From NCBI GenBank assembly GCA_022606425.2, contig JAHDVF020001346.1, positions 1-64,000 of the forward strand: a stretch of 64,000 nt of DNA, read 5' to 3'. Of this stretch, positions 1 through 9,624 are shown piece by piece. The stretch comes from Lepidostoma basale. Lineage: Eukaryota; Arthropoda; Insecta; Trichoptera; Lepidostomatidae. The stretch's first letter is position 1, and the number at the start of each line of letters is the position of its first letter. Made by a program: the position numbers and the translations under genes. The notes below the pieces were generated by a model, which saw only the letters and a program-made list of their open reading frames with translations, ran no database searches and was not told the DNA's origin.

Positions 1-241
1 CTGTTAAATTAAATAACTTTGTTTATGTATCACAATTGTATTTTATTTTACGCGACAGCTGTTTCGTCAACCTATGTTGACATCATCAGGCATTACTTAT
101 GCGACAATATTGTTTTTTAATTTGAACAAAGTAACACAACAATGTAACAATTGTAACACCTAATGATGTCAACATAGGTTGACGAAACAAAACAAAATAA
201 AATACAATTGTGATACATAAAACAAAGTTATTTAATTTAAT
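1..241. repeat. Fold-back element with two hammerhead-like arms (HHR-A)
   Basis: Positions 1-105 and about 140-241 are inverted copies of one sequence. The arm ends (TTAAATTAAATAAC near 4, its complement near 226-240) and the blocks around 40-90 and 158-200 match in opposite orientation. Each arm carries GTCAAC/GTTGAC hairpin halves followed by GAAAC. The left arm keeps the full CTGATGA core; the right arm has CTAATGA and has lost the GTC end. The element may continue left of the window. It has no coding capacity. Single-arm relatives lie at 10915, 34690, 46518 and 54590. Confidence 0.75.
50..93 (-). ncRNA. Hammerhead-ribozyme-like motif A1
   Basis: On the minus strand the core CTGATGA (89-83) is followed by one T, then helix II GTCAAC (81-76) with GTTGAC (71-66) around an ATAG loop, GAAAC (65-61), a four-base AGCT and GTC (56-54). 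Outer bases 90-93 pair with 53-50 (C-G, G-C, U.G, A-U), giving helix I. This matches a minimal type I hammerhead with a two-pair helix III, except for the extra T after A9. Activity is inferred only. Confidence 0.6.
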
Positions 242-380
242 AGTTTAAAATATTAAGGCACATAAAAAAATTAAGTAGATTTTAACGTATATTATTTATA
301 TTCTTCATTTATCAAACTTCTTCTTCCAGCAGTGTCATTGTTAAGACCTATCGAAATTGACTATCATTTGAGTTTAGGCA

Positions 381-401
381 TCTCTCTCTCTCTCTCTCTC
401 T
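381..401. repeat. (TC)n microsatellite
   Basis: About ten perfect TC dinucleotides. Confidence 0.95.
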
Positions 402-767
402 GTTACGGTTTTTTAGCATGTCCAGTCCCTTAATTGCCGAGCTAGGAGATTCGCCTCCTGCAAATACCTCGTCTACCCTCGACGAGTATTTTACCCTCAA
501 TGATCAGGTGCAGCAATTTATATTTTTCTCCCTTGAGTACATGACCTAACTATGATACCTTACGGGCTTTTATTTTGGCCAAAAATTCTCTATCTGCTCT
601 GCCTCTTTTCCAACTTACGTTTTTAAATTAGAAAAATCTTTATATTATACATCTTATGCTGCTTAATTGTATGTAAAACTAATCCCTTTTATCACATAAT
701 GAGTTATCTACTAATGCAAATAGAATAAAACTGATGTTATGTTTATGAATTAAGATTTATAATAATA
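402..767. other. No recognised feature
   Basis: A slightly GC-richer patch at 415-500 has no convincing coding frame. The rest is AT-rich. Confidence 0.5.
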
Positions 768-1178
768 CTAGCTGACCCGATGAACTTCGTACCGCCTAAG
801 AATCAATAAATGTTGTGTAAACTTATTAGTTTAATAAAATTCAGTTTTTTATTAAGTGAAAATGAATACTCAAAATAAATAAGGTTCAATAAATGTGCAA
901 AAATCAAAATGAAAAGTATTTGAATAACATTTTATCATAACGACACAGCAAGGGATTTGCTTTATTGAAGCGAATCGAAATGATTCGCGTAGCACTACTT
1001 TCTGTTTAACTATTATATTTGCTGGATGGGATGCACTCGGGTCTATTTTTTCCGATGTTTAATAGTTATTCTGCTATTCGGGACGGAAACAAATAAAACA
1101 AATTAAATATCATCATAATCGGTTCAGTCGTTCTTCAGTTATAAATGGTCTAACACGACTTTGTTTTATATATATAGA
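768..1178 (-). mobile_element. Short Helitron-like element
   Basis: On the minus strand the unit starts with TC after a host A (1179) and ends with CTAG before a host T (767), which are the usual Helitron boundaries. The 5' end is followed by an (AT)n run and AAAACAAAGTCGTG. The 3' end has CGGGTCAGCTAG. Length is about 411 bp with no coding frame, so it is non-autonomous. I recognise both end sequences as common in arthropod genomes. A 3' hairpin was not clearly resolved. Confidence 0.55.
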
Positions 1179-1222
1179 TAATATCAAGTCAAAATTTGAT
1201 AACATTTTGAATTTCTTGCTAG

Positions 1223-1545
1223 AGTTGGATTGTTTTGAGTTATTTAAAAGAACGGTGGATACGTGAAATATAAATTAAATAAACACAAAAGTCCGGATCG
1301 TCCAGCGGACAACATGTGCACCATCTAAAAGAATGTTATGTGTTATATTATTTATATTTTGTTATTTTATTTAAATCATTGTATTTTATATATTCTGTTT
1401 TTAGATTTATTTTGTGGACACCGGACGATCGAAGTTAGCGCGGTAGATGCATATAGATGGAGTACCGCATCGGTAAAAGTGTGGCAGTCCATTCTTAATG
1501 GCCTACCCCTTCGGAGAGACGGGGTGATGTTAGTTAGTTAGTTAA
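1223..1545 (+). mobile_element. SINE-like composite with LINE-A tail, copy 1
   Basis: This unit is collinear with 60141-60544: both begin GTTGGATTGTTTT, contain CCGGATCGTCCAGC and GACGATCGAAG blocks around an AT-rich centre, then CGCGGTAGATGC. The last about 80 bp (from GTGTGGCAGTCCATTCTT) is the LINE-A 3' end with a TTAG tail. The 5' two thirds is not found in any LINE-A piece here. It is best explained as a non-autonomous element that shares the LINE-A 3' end, or an internally deleted LINE-A. Confidence 0.6.
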
Positions 1546-1814
1546 TGTAAAGTCATAACATACTTCAGAAATAATACGTTTCATTAAATTGTATCTTTCA
1601 ATTAAGTCTGTTTGATAAAACACATATTGAAATATAATCCGCACAAGATACGTTTCCAGTACATACGAGCTCACATCATGAAGGGTGAAGTTTTCCAAAC
1701 AACCATACAGTTATTATTATCTTTTATATTTAATTTTCGTAGATACACATCAAAAAGAAAAACTTTTTACTTGGTACATTGTAAAAAAAAAAAAAAAATA
1801 ACGATAATGAAAAA

Positions 1815-2115
1815 TAATGAAAGGATCATTAAGATGGTTTAGACATATGGCAAGAATGAATGAAGAAATAATAATATATGTTAACAATGTAAATGGAGGC
1901 AGAAATTGAGGAAGATCGAGGAAAACCTGGCACGATCAAATAAATCAAATATTGAATGTCGGCTTTGTGAGGAGTCAGAGAAATCGACGCGCGTGCATGA
2001 CACGATGTATGAATGTTGAGGAAGCGAGAGAAATATGTCAGGAAAGAAAAGTCTGGCAGTCCATTATTTCTACCTACCCCTTCCCTTCTTTTCTACCGAT
2101 GGTTAGTTAGTTAAA
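1815..2115 (+). mobile_element. LINE-A 3' end, degraded
   Basis: It begins near GGATCATTAAGATGGTTT (WFGHM region) and runs through a GRPRKTWHDQINQ-like segment and RACMTRCMNVEEA (about 1995-2030), to ACCGATGGTTAGTTAGTT. Frameshifts and a poly-A-like expansion just upstream (1782-1798) break it up. No full reading frame remains. Confidence 0.8.
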
Positions 2116-2689
2116 ATACGATGAATTGCAACAATCAATATTTTTTATGATTTATTTTATATCAAGCATCGAAAAAGTATCTTTTAAAATCATATTTGCG
2201 AACCAAGAAATCGTTTTTAGAAGCGCAATTAATTTCGAAAAACCCTGTATACACCCATGTATATACGTACTACAGTGCCCCTTCTATCTGAATGATGTTT
2301 CCACTAATTTGTTTTCCTAGCCCCTTGTTGTTTATGAATTGCTTAATATATCGTTTATTAAGTTTCAGTTAATTTAGCTCTATTTGACTTGTTTGTTACT
2401 TCTAACCAACATAATTTGATTCTAAAATTAATGTTATTTGATAACAAATGACATTAATTACTAGACTGGCTCTGTCTTTTGTCTCCAAGGTGGTCCTTAA
2501 AATTTGCAAATAAAATATCATAATGTAAATTATATACTGTTAAATTAACAACACTATTATAATATTACAATTTTTACTATACATTTTTTGAGAATGTCAC
2601 GATAGTTGTTTCGCCAACCGATGTAGGAATAATCAAGTGTTACAAACAATAAAACAATTTTATAGTTAATAATATTAAAGTATCATAGT
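2116..2689. other. AT-rich; degraded HHR-A arm at 2590-2640
   Basis: Mostly unrecognised AT-rich sequence. On the minus strand at about 2640-2590 a worn HHR-A arm keeps GTTGGC, GAAAC and ATC but has TTGATTA instead of CTGATGA. Confidence 0.5.
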
Positions 2690-3020
2690 GTTTCAGCTAT
2701 AATAATGGTTAATGGCGGTAGCCTTTCACATTGCGTTAATTAAGGTCTGCTTAATGCCTAATCCAATCTTAATAGATGGCGCTAGTGTAAATTGAACTAA
2801 AAAAATGTGAAGTGTCCAACGTTGTGGGGAATGTTGTATTACATAAAGCGTGCGTTTAACGCAACCAATAAGTCCTGTAAACGCCTTGACCACCGTATTC
2901 TGTTTCCAATTTGCATTTTCGTCTCTTTTGAGATACAATTAATCTTTAAAATGATAACACGCAATGGGTAAAATCCAGAATTCGTCTGCAAGTATTTGTA
3001 TACATTCAAAATGTTTATTT
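2690..3020 (-). repeat. Repeat family R, minus copy
   Basis: It shares blocks with copies at 33785, 38633, 49338 and 54420: GAGATACAATTAAT (2930-2945), the TAGATGGCGCTAGT block near 2772-2787, GGGGAATGTTGTA and the CCTTTCACATTGCG end. No coding frame is shared between copies. It is a non-coding dispersed element of about 0.35 kb, class unknown. Confidence 0.7.
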
Positions 3021-3289
3021 TATACATATTGTCTTCATGTCAATATTTATTAATTCTTTGGTATTTATCGATAGAGAATATTTATGAAATAAACGTTAAT
3101 ATTTCTTTTTAAAATATGTTAAGTTTTACAAAGATTGATTTATTTGCATATATTTGAATAATAAATGCTAACATAATATATTTGAATTATTTTTATGTGA
3201 GCATTTGTGAGCACCTTTTATCTCTTCTACATATAATGTCCTGAATATTATATGAAAATTCTTCTACAACTAGGCTACATAAACAAACG

Positions 3290-3560
3290 AACAACTGTAA
3301 TCCATTAAAATATGAATATAAATGATTTTGTATTATTCTGATATAAAATATATTTAAATAAATCCAAAAAAAGCATCTTTTTTCTGGAGGTTTTATTAAA
3401 TATTTATGTAAATGATATGTTTCGCCTGTCTAAACCATTATACAATATCCCATTTGATAATGCCTTAGACAGGCGAAGCATGTCATTAACATAAATTATA
3501 ATAAAACTTCTAGAAAACATTTGTATTAATGATTTATGTAGTTTACAATATAGTTCGAGA
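3290..3560. repeat. Fold-back HHR-E element
   Basis: Two inverted halves around 3440 carry the block GCCTTAGACAGGCGAA (plus, 3462-3477) and its complement (3421-3433). The plus arm reads TTGATAA (3454-3460), T, GCCT...AGGC hairpin, GAAGC, AT, GTC (3482-3484). The core is CTGANGA with two changes, so I expect it to be inactive. Relatives lie at 5838, 20740, 24165, 27885 and 44428. Confidence 0.6.
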
Positions 3561-3739
3561 AACGATAAATTAAAATTGTTTCAATCATCAAACAGTATTT
3601 TTGCTTACCCACATATATTATGAATAGTTAAATTAGTTTAATTGTACTGTTACTTTGCCTTAAAATATTGCAATAACTTTTTTCGCGATTCGTAATCGAT
3701 TCGATACAAAACTCAAATGAAATTTTGAGTGTTTCGTAG

Positions 3740-3900
3740 TAAAACAACTTATTTCTTCTATATTCACCATTACTTTGTGTTGGGGATTCATAATTTTAAG
3801 TATTTTTTTCTTTGTACCACAACACTTAATTATTAAATACCAATAAAATTAAACATTAACCCAAATATGTTTCGGGACACAGAAGCGCTTCATCAGTGTC
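3740..3900 (-). repeat. HHR-G element, single arm
   Basis: On the minus strand CTGATGA (3896-3890) is followed by a weak stem, then GTCCC, GAAAC and ATAT. About 80 bp further is the conserved block whose plus-strand form is TTCTTCTATATTCACCAT then TTTGTGTTG (3751-3782). The same block lies downstream of hammerhead-like cores at 25198, 27709, 51470 and 56402. Confidence 0.5.
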
Positions 3901-4002
3901 GTTAAAATATTATTTTATAAAAACAAAATTTTAACATCTGTCAAAACTGACTACATTCATGATAAAAGTTGATTTTATTTATTTTGTAAAACATGCATCA
4001 GG

Positions 4003-4390
4003 CCCATAATGACCTACGGAATCGAAGCAAGAGCAAACACTCTCAGAACCAAACATCTCTTAAGAATAGCAGAAATGAGAACATTGCGACCTATTGTGGG
4101 GAGAACTCTTAGAGATAGGATATCCAATGAAGAAATTCGCAAATCCTGCAAAATTGAAGACATTGTGAGATGGAGTAGGCAGAGAAGACGATTCTGGAGG
4201 GACCACATCAAGATAATATATCCAGCAAGAATTCCTAATATCGTGATGCACGAGACTGGTCAGAGAGAGCCGTCGACCACCAGGGCGACCACCAAAAAGA
4301 TGGAGAGAAGGCTGGTCGTCTTCATCACAGGGGAAAGTTGATATCCTGCATAAACAGATGGCAAGATCTTCAATCAGAAGAAGAAAGAGA
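4003..4390 (+). mobile_element. LINE-B 3' end with (GAA)n tail
   Basis: A frame of about 110 residues from 4009 reads TYGIEARANTLRTKHLLR, then RTLRPIVGRTLRDRISNEEI and RRRFWRDHI. This is the conserved tail of a LINE ORF2 downstream of the RT. It then frameshifts in the GRPPKRWREGW segment and ends in AGAAGAAAGAGAAGAAG. It is close to the copy at 30776-31203. Clade not assigned. Confidence 0.8.
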
Positions 4391-4446
4391 AGAAGATTTA
4401 TTATGTATATATATAATATTTTAACTACACTGATTAAACAACGCAA

Positions 4447-4590
4447 CTACGGTGGAAGGATGATCTAAACAGACACGTCGAAATAACCTGGATGTAGTCT
4501 GCACAGGACAGAATGACACGGAAGCAAATGGAGGAGGCCTTTGTCCAGGAGTGGACGGGAATAGGCTGAGGAAGAAGAAGAAGATGAATT
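4447..4590 (+). mobile_element. LINE-C 3' tail
   Basis: Reads RWKDDLNRH, then DRMTRKQMEEAFVQEWTGIG and a stop, followed by GAAGAAGAAGAAG. The same end occurs at 8306, 28779 (minus) and 32325. It is a short 5'-truncated fragment directly after LINE-B. Confidence 0.75.
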
Positions 4591-4915
4591 AATGTTTAAT
4601 TTTTATTTTTAGTTGCTGTTAAAATTTTATTTTTATTAATAAATAAAGAAATACAATATTTTTCATTTACAAAACATAGTCTAAATATTTTGAAAATTGT
4701 ATTAATATTTGTAAAATATTCTTTCAAATATTAATCTGCATGTGCAGGATAATTAAGATGGTTTGTATATACACTTTCGTTAACCTTATCGCTTTTATAA
4801 CACAAATAATAGCAGTGCTCGGAGTGGTTCGTACAAACAATGGCGCATAGAATTACCGAATATTCAACAAAAAAGGTTCCGGGGCATGGTTTCAGATTAA
4901 ACACTTGTAAATAAT
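4591..4915. other. AT-rich, nothing recognised
   Basis: No coding frame, repeat family or hairpin recognised. Confidence 0.5.
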
Positions 4916-5220
4916 TAAATTTTTGGCCGCGGCAAGTTGGATCTGCCTGACTTATTCAGTTGGGCTCGAGGTTGCAGATATTATGTATGCCCTTCCTTCC
5001 GCCGGCCCCGGGCGGCTCGCTCTCCGCGCCGGTCCTGCCCCGGCGACAGGGGAGGTATTCCGACAACTTTTAATCAACTTTGTCTCATTTTGTTTACCTG
5101 ACGTCATCGCCGGGAGAATGGCGGGAATCTCAATAATATTTAGCCGTTGTCTCGCATTCTTCACGCAAAGTTTGAATGTTTATTCAACTTTATGTTATTA
5201 TATTCTAAGTTAGGCGGAAT
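4916..5220. other. GC-rich patch, function unknown
   Basis: A sharp rise in GC and CpG at about 4920-5130 stands out from the flanks. A 96-codon frame crosses it on the plus strand (4923-5213) and a 70-codon frame on the minus (4952-5164). Neither resembles a known domain. It contains TGACGTCATC, a consensus CRE/ATF site, at 5099-5108. It could be a promoter, first exon or conserved non-coding element. Confidence 0.35.
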
Positions 5221-5304
5221 GGGTCGCATCTGAAGCTCCGACCCGGTATGATACCACTACTCAGATAAAATTTGAAATTTACTTAAACTACGGATCGGTA
5301 AATA

Positions 5305-5725
5305 TTAACTAACTAACTAACTAACCATCACGCCGTTTCCTCGAAGGAGTAAGCAGAAACAATGGACTGCTATACTTTTCTTTTCTGACATATTTCTCTC
5401 GCTTCTTCAACATCGTGTCATGCACGCGCATTCGATTTCTCTGACTCCTCACGTGGTCGAAATTCAATATTTGATTTATTTGATGATTTTGATTTTTAAC
5501 ATACACTTTTTTACCATTCTTTCTTCATTCATTCTTTCCACGTGTCCAATCCATTTTTATGATCCTTTCATTATTTTGTTCATAACACCATTATTCGCAC
5601 TGCATCCACTTCTTATATTTTCATTCGACACTCTATCATACACAGAGTATACACATTCGTCTAAGAGATCTCATTTCTACTGCATTTTTTATACTTTCAT
5701 CCTTCTTTTGCCAGTTCCATGCGTC
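5305..5725 (-). mobile_element. LINE-A 3' end, minus
   Basis: The tail CTAACTAACTAACTAACC and CATCACGCC lie at the left. The coding tail runs to the right up to the GNWQKKDESR region (TCCTTCTTTTGCCAGTTCC at 5700-5718). The reading frame is broken several times. It abuts an opposite-strand LINE-A end at 5727. Confidence 0.85.
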
Positions 5726-5726
5726 G

Positions 5727-5833
5727 CAATGTTGAGGAACCGAGAGAAATATGTCAGGTAAGAAAAGTGTGGCAGTCCATTCTTTCTACCGACACCGTCG
5801 GGGAGACGGCGTGATGGTTAGTTAGTTAGTGAG
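5727..5833 (+). mobile_element. LINE-A 3' end, plus, joined to an inverted copy
   Basis: Covers only AATGTTGAGGAACCGAGAG to GGCGTGATGG and GTTAGTTAGTTAG. It is fused without spacer to the internal end of the minus copy 5305-5725, so both tails face outward. Confidence 0.8.
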
Positions 5834-5837
5834 TTTA

Positions 5838-6023
5838 AATGAATGAAAACGTTTGTATTCCAGGGAGTTTTATTACATTTTAGATGGAATGACACGTTTC
5901 GCCCTTCTAGGGCATTATCAAACTCCTAGAAGCCAGACGTTTTCATTTATATTAATTATTGAAGGATATAAATTATATTAATATATTACGGAGTTTTATA
6001 TCATTGTTCAAGAAACAAAAAAC
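5838..6023. repeat. Fold-back HHR-E element
   Basis: Ends carry GAATGAAAACG and its complement CGTTTTCAT, with CTAGAAG on the inner side. A minus-strand hammerhead-like arm sits at 5891-5921. The right side continues into the flank TTAATT...GGAGTTTTATATCATTGTTCAAGAAAC, shared with 24300-24380 and 45150-45700. Confidence 0.6.
5891..5921 (-). ncRNA. Degenerate hammerhead-like motif E2
   Basis: Minus strand: TTGATAA (5921-5915), T, helix II GCCC (5913-5910) with GGGC (5904-5901), GAAAC (5900-5896), GTGTC. Compared with GCCT/AGGC at 3462-3474 the pair change is compensated. The core changes (C3 to T, G8 to A) argue against present activity. Confidence 0.4.
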
Positions 6024-6420
6024 TAGCTAACTAACTAACCATCACGCCATTTCTCGGGAGGGGTAGGCAGAGAGGATGAATCGCCACAACGCTCTGTCCT
6101 GGCGTACCGCTCAGGCTTCCTCTACATTCATACATCGTACCATGCACGCACGTCGATTATTCCGATTTCGAATGTGGCCGCCTTTTAGTAATTGATTAAT
6201 TTGGTCATGGCATGTTTTCCTCGGTCGTCCTCGGCTTCTTTTTCCACTCACGCTGCTTGTGTACAACTTTTTAACCATTTCTCTCTCATCCATTCGATCC
6301 ATATGTCCAAACTATCTCAGGGATCCTTTTTTAGTTTTATCCATGATGCAGTCATCTGCCTTACATTTCTCTCTTATTTCATCGTTCGGTATTCTAGCAT
6401 ACGACGTGATATTTCTAATA
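6024..6420 (-). mobile_element. LINE-A 3' end, minus
   Basis: CTAACTAACTAACC at left. A 63-codon frame on the minus strand (6302-6111) reads MDRMDEREMVKKLYTSSVSG, then KRSRGRPRKTCHDQINQ and RACMVRCMNVEEA. It breaks off near 6412 in the YDRIPNDEIRKKC region. It belongs to the 'KKLYTSSVSG' subfamily with 10088, 36741 and 45797. Confidence 0.9.
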
Positions 6421-6785
6421 AGTACGACTATTTTTATAAAACGGTGTTTAACCAAAATGGTTCTGATATTAACCGCCGCTAGAAATAAATATAATATATA
6501 TCAAAATACGGTTCTTTTTCTCAAAGGTTAATGTTCTTTTGTCCACTTTAGCAACTTTACAGGTGGCAATAAAACAGTTTTTATTTTATTTCCTATTATT
6601 TATTATACACGATATTACACGAATGAAAACAATTTATGGACAATATTCGTCACACTCTAGGCAGGGTTTATGTCGTGACGACTATTAGCATTGATTTTTT
6701 AGCAAAGTAGATTGTTCATAAGCGCCTATTTTGGAATTTAATTACAAAAAAAGTTTCATGTATTTTTAAAACTTAAAATTTTTTA
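6421..6785. other. AT-rich, nothing recognised
   Basis: No supported feature. Confidence 0.5.
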
Positions 6786-6830
6786 AATGTATACAACAGG
6801 TCATTTGAACCCAATTATCATACAATTTAA
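6786..6830 (-). mobile_element. SINE-1 3'-end fragment
   Basis: GTATACAACAGGTCATTTG and AACCCAATTA match 32868-32898, the 3' end of the SINE-1 copy at 32862-33084. Confidence 0.6.
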
Positions 6831-6933
6831 ACTTTGGAAAGAAACTATTACTTGGTGGTTTGACATATTTAAAATTAGAATTAAACACTTTTAAAACCTT
6901 GTATAAAACTACTTTATTTTGAGTCAGGAGCCC

Positions 6934-7003
6934 CAACCGCTTTCACTCTGTAACGAGCTTCGTCAGGGCTATAAACGCCAATTTGTGTACAGCCCTGACG
7001 AAG
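6934..7003. repeat. Fold-back with hammerhead-like core (HHR-H)
   Basis: CTTCGTCAGGGCT (6958-6970) and AGCCCTGACGAAG (6991-7003) are inverted. On the minus strand the left arm reads CTGACGA (6966-6960), A, GCTC (6958-6955) pairing with GAGT (6948-6945), then GAAAG (6944-6940). A related arm at 46322-46347 (minus) reads CTGACAA, A, GCTTC paired with GAGC, GAAAC. Confidence 0.45.
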
Positions 7004-7090
7004 ATCGACGTCCGTGCATGACACGATGTATGAAAGTTGAAGAATCGAGAGAGTCAGGAAAGAAAAGTGTAATAGTCCATTGCGAAAATG
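7001..7090 (+). mobile_element. LINE-A remnant
   Basis: Codes for a short RACMTRCMKVEESRE-like stretch (about 7009-7056) and GTGTAATAGTCCATT. The tail is lost. Confidence 0.65.
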
Positions 7091-7167
7091 AATTATTGCA
7101 AAATAATTTATTAGATAGAACCATAGATATGGAGAAGAATACAAAATATTATAATATGTGAATAAAC

Positions 7168-7390
7168 ACATATTCTTCTTCTTTATGTGCCGTGTCAGGT
7201 CCCCCCAACGTTGGCGATCATTGCAACAAAGGCATCTCTATCCTGCGCCACTTGGAACAGGTTCTGAACTCTTGTTATTCCTGACCACTCTTTGATGTTC
7301 CGCAGCCAAAACAGCTACCTTCTACCAACTCCCCGACGTCCCCCCACTTTACCCATTAATATCAGTCAAAGGAGGTGGTATTTTTCTCCC
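7168..7390 (-). mobile_element. LINE-G (RTE-like) 3' tail
   Basis: The left end TTCTTCTTCTTTATGTGCC then GTCAGGTCCCCCCAACGTTG matches the complement of 27256-27302. The remainder corresponds to the tail of an RTE-type ORF2, highly decayed. Confidence 0.6.
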
Positions 7391-8020
7391 CTTAGCATAA
7401 ACAACATATATTATAATTTATTAAACTAAAATTAATATGAAGTTTTCTCCGATATTTTAAAATTTAATCAGTTTTCATATATTTAATTGGAATTTCACGC
7501 CTAAATCTCTAATAATTATATAATGTATGGTATTCCTTACGTAGGCGTAGGTTAAATCGGTCATTTAGGGACGTTGAAGCAATTCAGGTGATAACAAGTT
7601 TGACTAGTTGACACCAAAATAGCTAAGTGATCCTTCCCATTAAGTAATTATTTGTGTAACGCTATTAATATTAAAAGTAATTTTATAATTTCACCGTTTT
7701 CCTTATTCAAATAAATAAAATTCCTGTATTCAAAAGTACTGTTGCTTACGTAAAATATTTTATAAGCGATTATAAGACACGTATTTAAAAGAAAACTTTT
7801 TCTACGGTTGTAATCTAATTTTAAATGGCTGGTAATAACAAACAAAAAGTTTGTTGATTTAATAAGTTAAACATGACATCTTTTGTTGAAGTTAGTTTGT
7901 TTTTGATTCGATTAAAATACTTTTAAAAGTACTTAAACCAAGTGTATTAAAAAAATATATGTTTACATATACACTCTACACAAACACTCTATTTATAATG
8001 TCAATATGTAATAATAACAC
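7391..8020. other. AT-rich, nothing recognised
   Basis: Contains no recognised coding or repeat family. Confidence 0.5.
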
Positions 8021-8024
8021 GAGA

Positions 8025-8305
8025 TCACGTGAGGACCATCAGAATAAGAAAGAGATGTGAGGTTGAGGATATTATTATATAAGATGGATCAGACAGCGAT
8101 AAGCGATTGGTACGGTCATGTTCAAAGAATGGACACCACCTGACTCCCCTATATTGCATTGCATATTCAGCCTCATGGGACTCATCTTCGTGGAAGACCT
8201 CCTAAAAGATGGAATGTCAACTGGGAATCTACCTCACAGGAGGAGCAACACTCTAGAGAACAGACCACATAGGTCTACAAGAAGGAAGAAGAATCTAATA
8301 TTATG
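8025..8305 (+). mobile_element. LINE-B-like 3' end
   Basis: Frames with shifts give RIRKRCEVEDI, WYGHVQRMD and RGRPPKRWNVNWE-like segments, ending GAAGGAAGAAGAA. It is related to LINE-B but diverged, and directly precedes a LINE-C tail, as at 4003-4590. Confidence 0.6.
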
Positions 8306-8425
8306 ATATTGCCCGGATAGCCGGAACGACCTGGATGCGGAAGGAACTAGACAGAGATGAGTAGAAGAAAATGGAAGAGCCTCCAGTATTGGAGGGAAGA
8401 AGGCCGAAGAAGAAGACTATGATTA
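8306..8425 (+). mobile_element. LINE-C 3' tail, degraded
   Basis: CCGGAACGACCTGGATGCGG, AAATGGAAGAGCCTCCAGTA and the terminal GAAGAAGAAGAC parallel 4476-4590. Frameshifted. Confidence 0.6.
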
Positions 8426-8507
8426 TGTAATTTTAAACAATTTAAAAATGTAAAAGTTATAAATATGTTGTGTGGTAGCTAGTAGTTGATGTGACTAAAT
8501 TATTTAA

Positions 8508-8985
8508 ATTAACTAACTAACCAACCACCATGGAAAGAATGGAAAGAATGGATTGCCACACTTTTTTTCCTGGCATACTTCTTCTGCGTTTTCTGCACAT
8601 TCAAATATCGTGTCATACACACACGTGGATTTCTCCGACTCCTCACGTGGCCGACATTATTTATGTGTACGTGCCGCGTTTACATCGGTCTTCCACTATT
8701 ACTAGTTCCATTAACATCCTTAATATATAAATTGTTTGTATCATTATTTCTTAATACATTCTTTCCATTTGTCAAAACTATCTTAATGTTTCTTTAATTA
8801 TTTTGTTCATAACTCTTTCATTAGCACCGCGTTCACTTTTTATATTTTCATTCGACACTTAATCATGTAGAGATTTTCCACACATTGGTCTAAGAGATCT
8901 CATTTCTACTGCATTTATTCTACTTACATCATTCGTTTACCAGTTCCATGCTTCGTTTCCATACATAAGGGTCGGTACAAGAACA
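8508..8985 (-). mobile_element. LINE-A 3' end, minus, degraded
   Basis: CTAACTAACCAACC tail at left. The coding tail extends to the LMYGSEAW and VLVPT region near 8985 (CCATGCTTCGTTTCCATAC at 8945-8963). Many frameshifts. Confidence 0.85.
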
Positions 8986-9350
8986 CTAAATTATGTTTAA
9001 AGAATAATCGCTGTTTATTACTTTGATAAATATACATTTGCTTGTGAAGGTTTACGGTTATACGTTAGGGAAGTAGTAATAAGAGGAAGGTCTATGTAAG
9101 TTTCAGAACGTGACCTGAAATACCGTTAAAGTATACCAAACTCAGCAATTTTTCAAAGCGATATTATTCCAAAATGATAGATTTCAAATACGTACTGAAT
9201 ACGTTTGTGTACTTTAACGTATTTTTTGGTGTTGTTAAATCAAAGAGTAATACGATTTGAAATACAAACTAAAGTATTAATCCTTTAATAAATTTGTTCA
9301 TAAAAATATTTTTGCTACACATTCCATCCAAGTTATTTTTTATTTTTATT
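8986..9350. other. AT-rich, nothing recognised
   Basis: No supported feature. Confidence 0.5.
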
Positions 9351-9617
9351 ATTATTGTTATTATATTTTTATTTGTTGAATCGCTCTTTACATCATTACA
9401 GCATGAGCCAAATCGATGTAAAGGGTATTATAGCTATCATAGTGATTCTCGTGACATGTGATGTGTACCTAATCTATTGCCATTTTATTGTCAGGTGAAT
9501 TCTACACCAGACCAAAGACAGTGTGACAATCACACTTCCCTCACCGGGAATCGAACCCGGAACCTTCGGGGTGGCAGTCAATGCAGTAATAACTCGGCCA
9601 CGAAGGTCGGAATATAT
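9351..9617 (-). mobile_element. SINE-1, tRNA-derived, full length
   Basis: The minus strand starts with a tRNA-like head (9617-9541) containing an A-box-like TGGCCGAGTTAT and a perfect B box GGTTCGATTCC. A body follows (TGTGATTGTCACACTGTCTT, GACAATAAAATGGC). The 3' part, 9440-9360 on the minus strand, includes TTTACATCGATTTGG and GATGTAAAGAGCGATTCAAC, then an A/T-rich tail. That 3' end is also the 3' end of LINE-F at 26275-26335, which makes LINE-F the likely mobilising partner. Confidence 0.85.
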
Positions 9618-9624
9618 TATATAA

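Noticed and set aside
4060..4446. 128-codon minus frame over LINE-B
   Set aside because: Antisense shadow of the LINE-B tail; a similar shadow occurs at 31176-30799.
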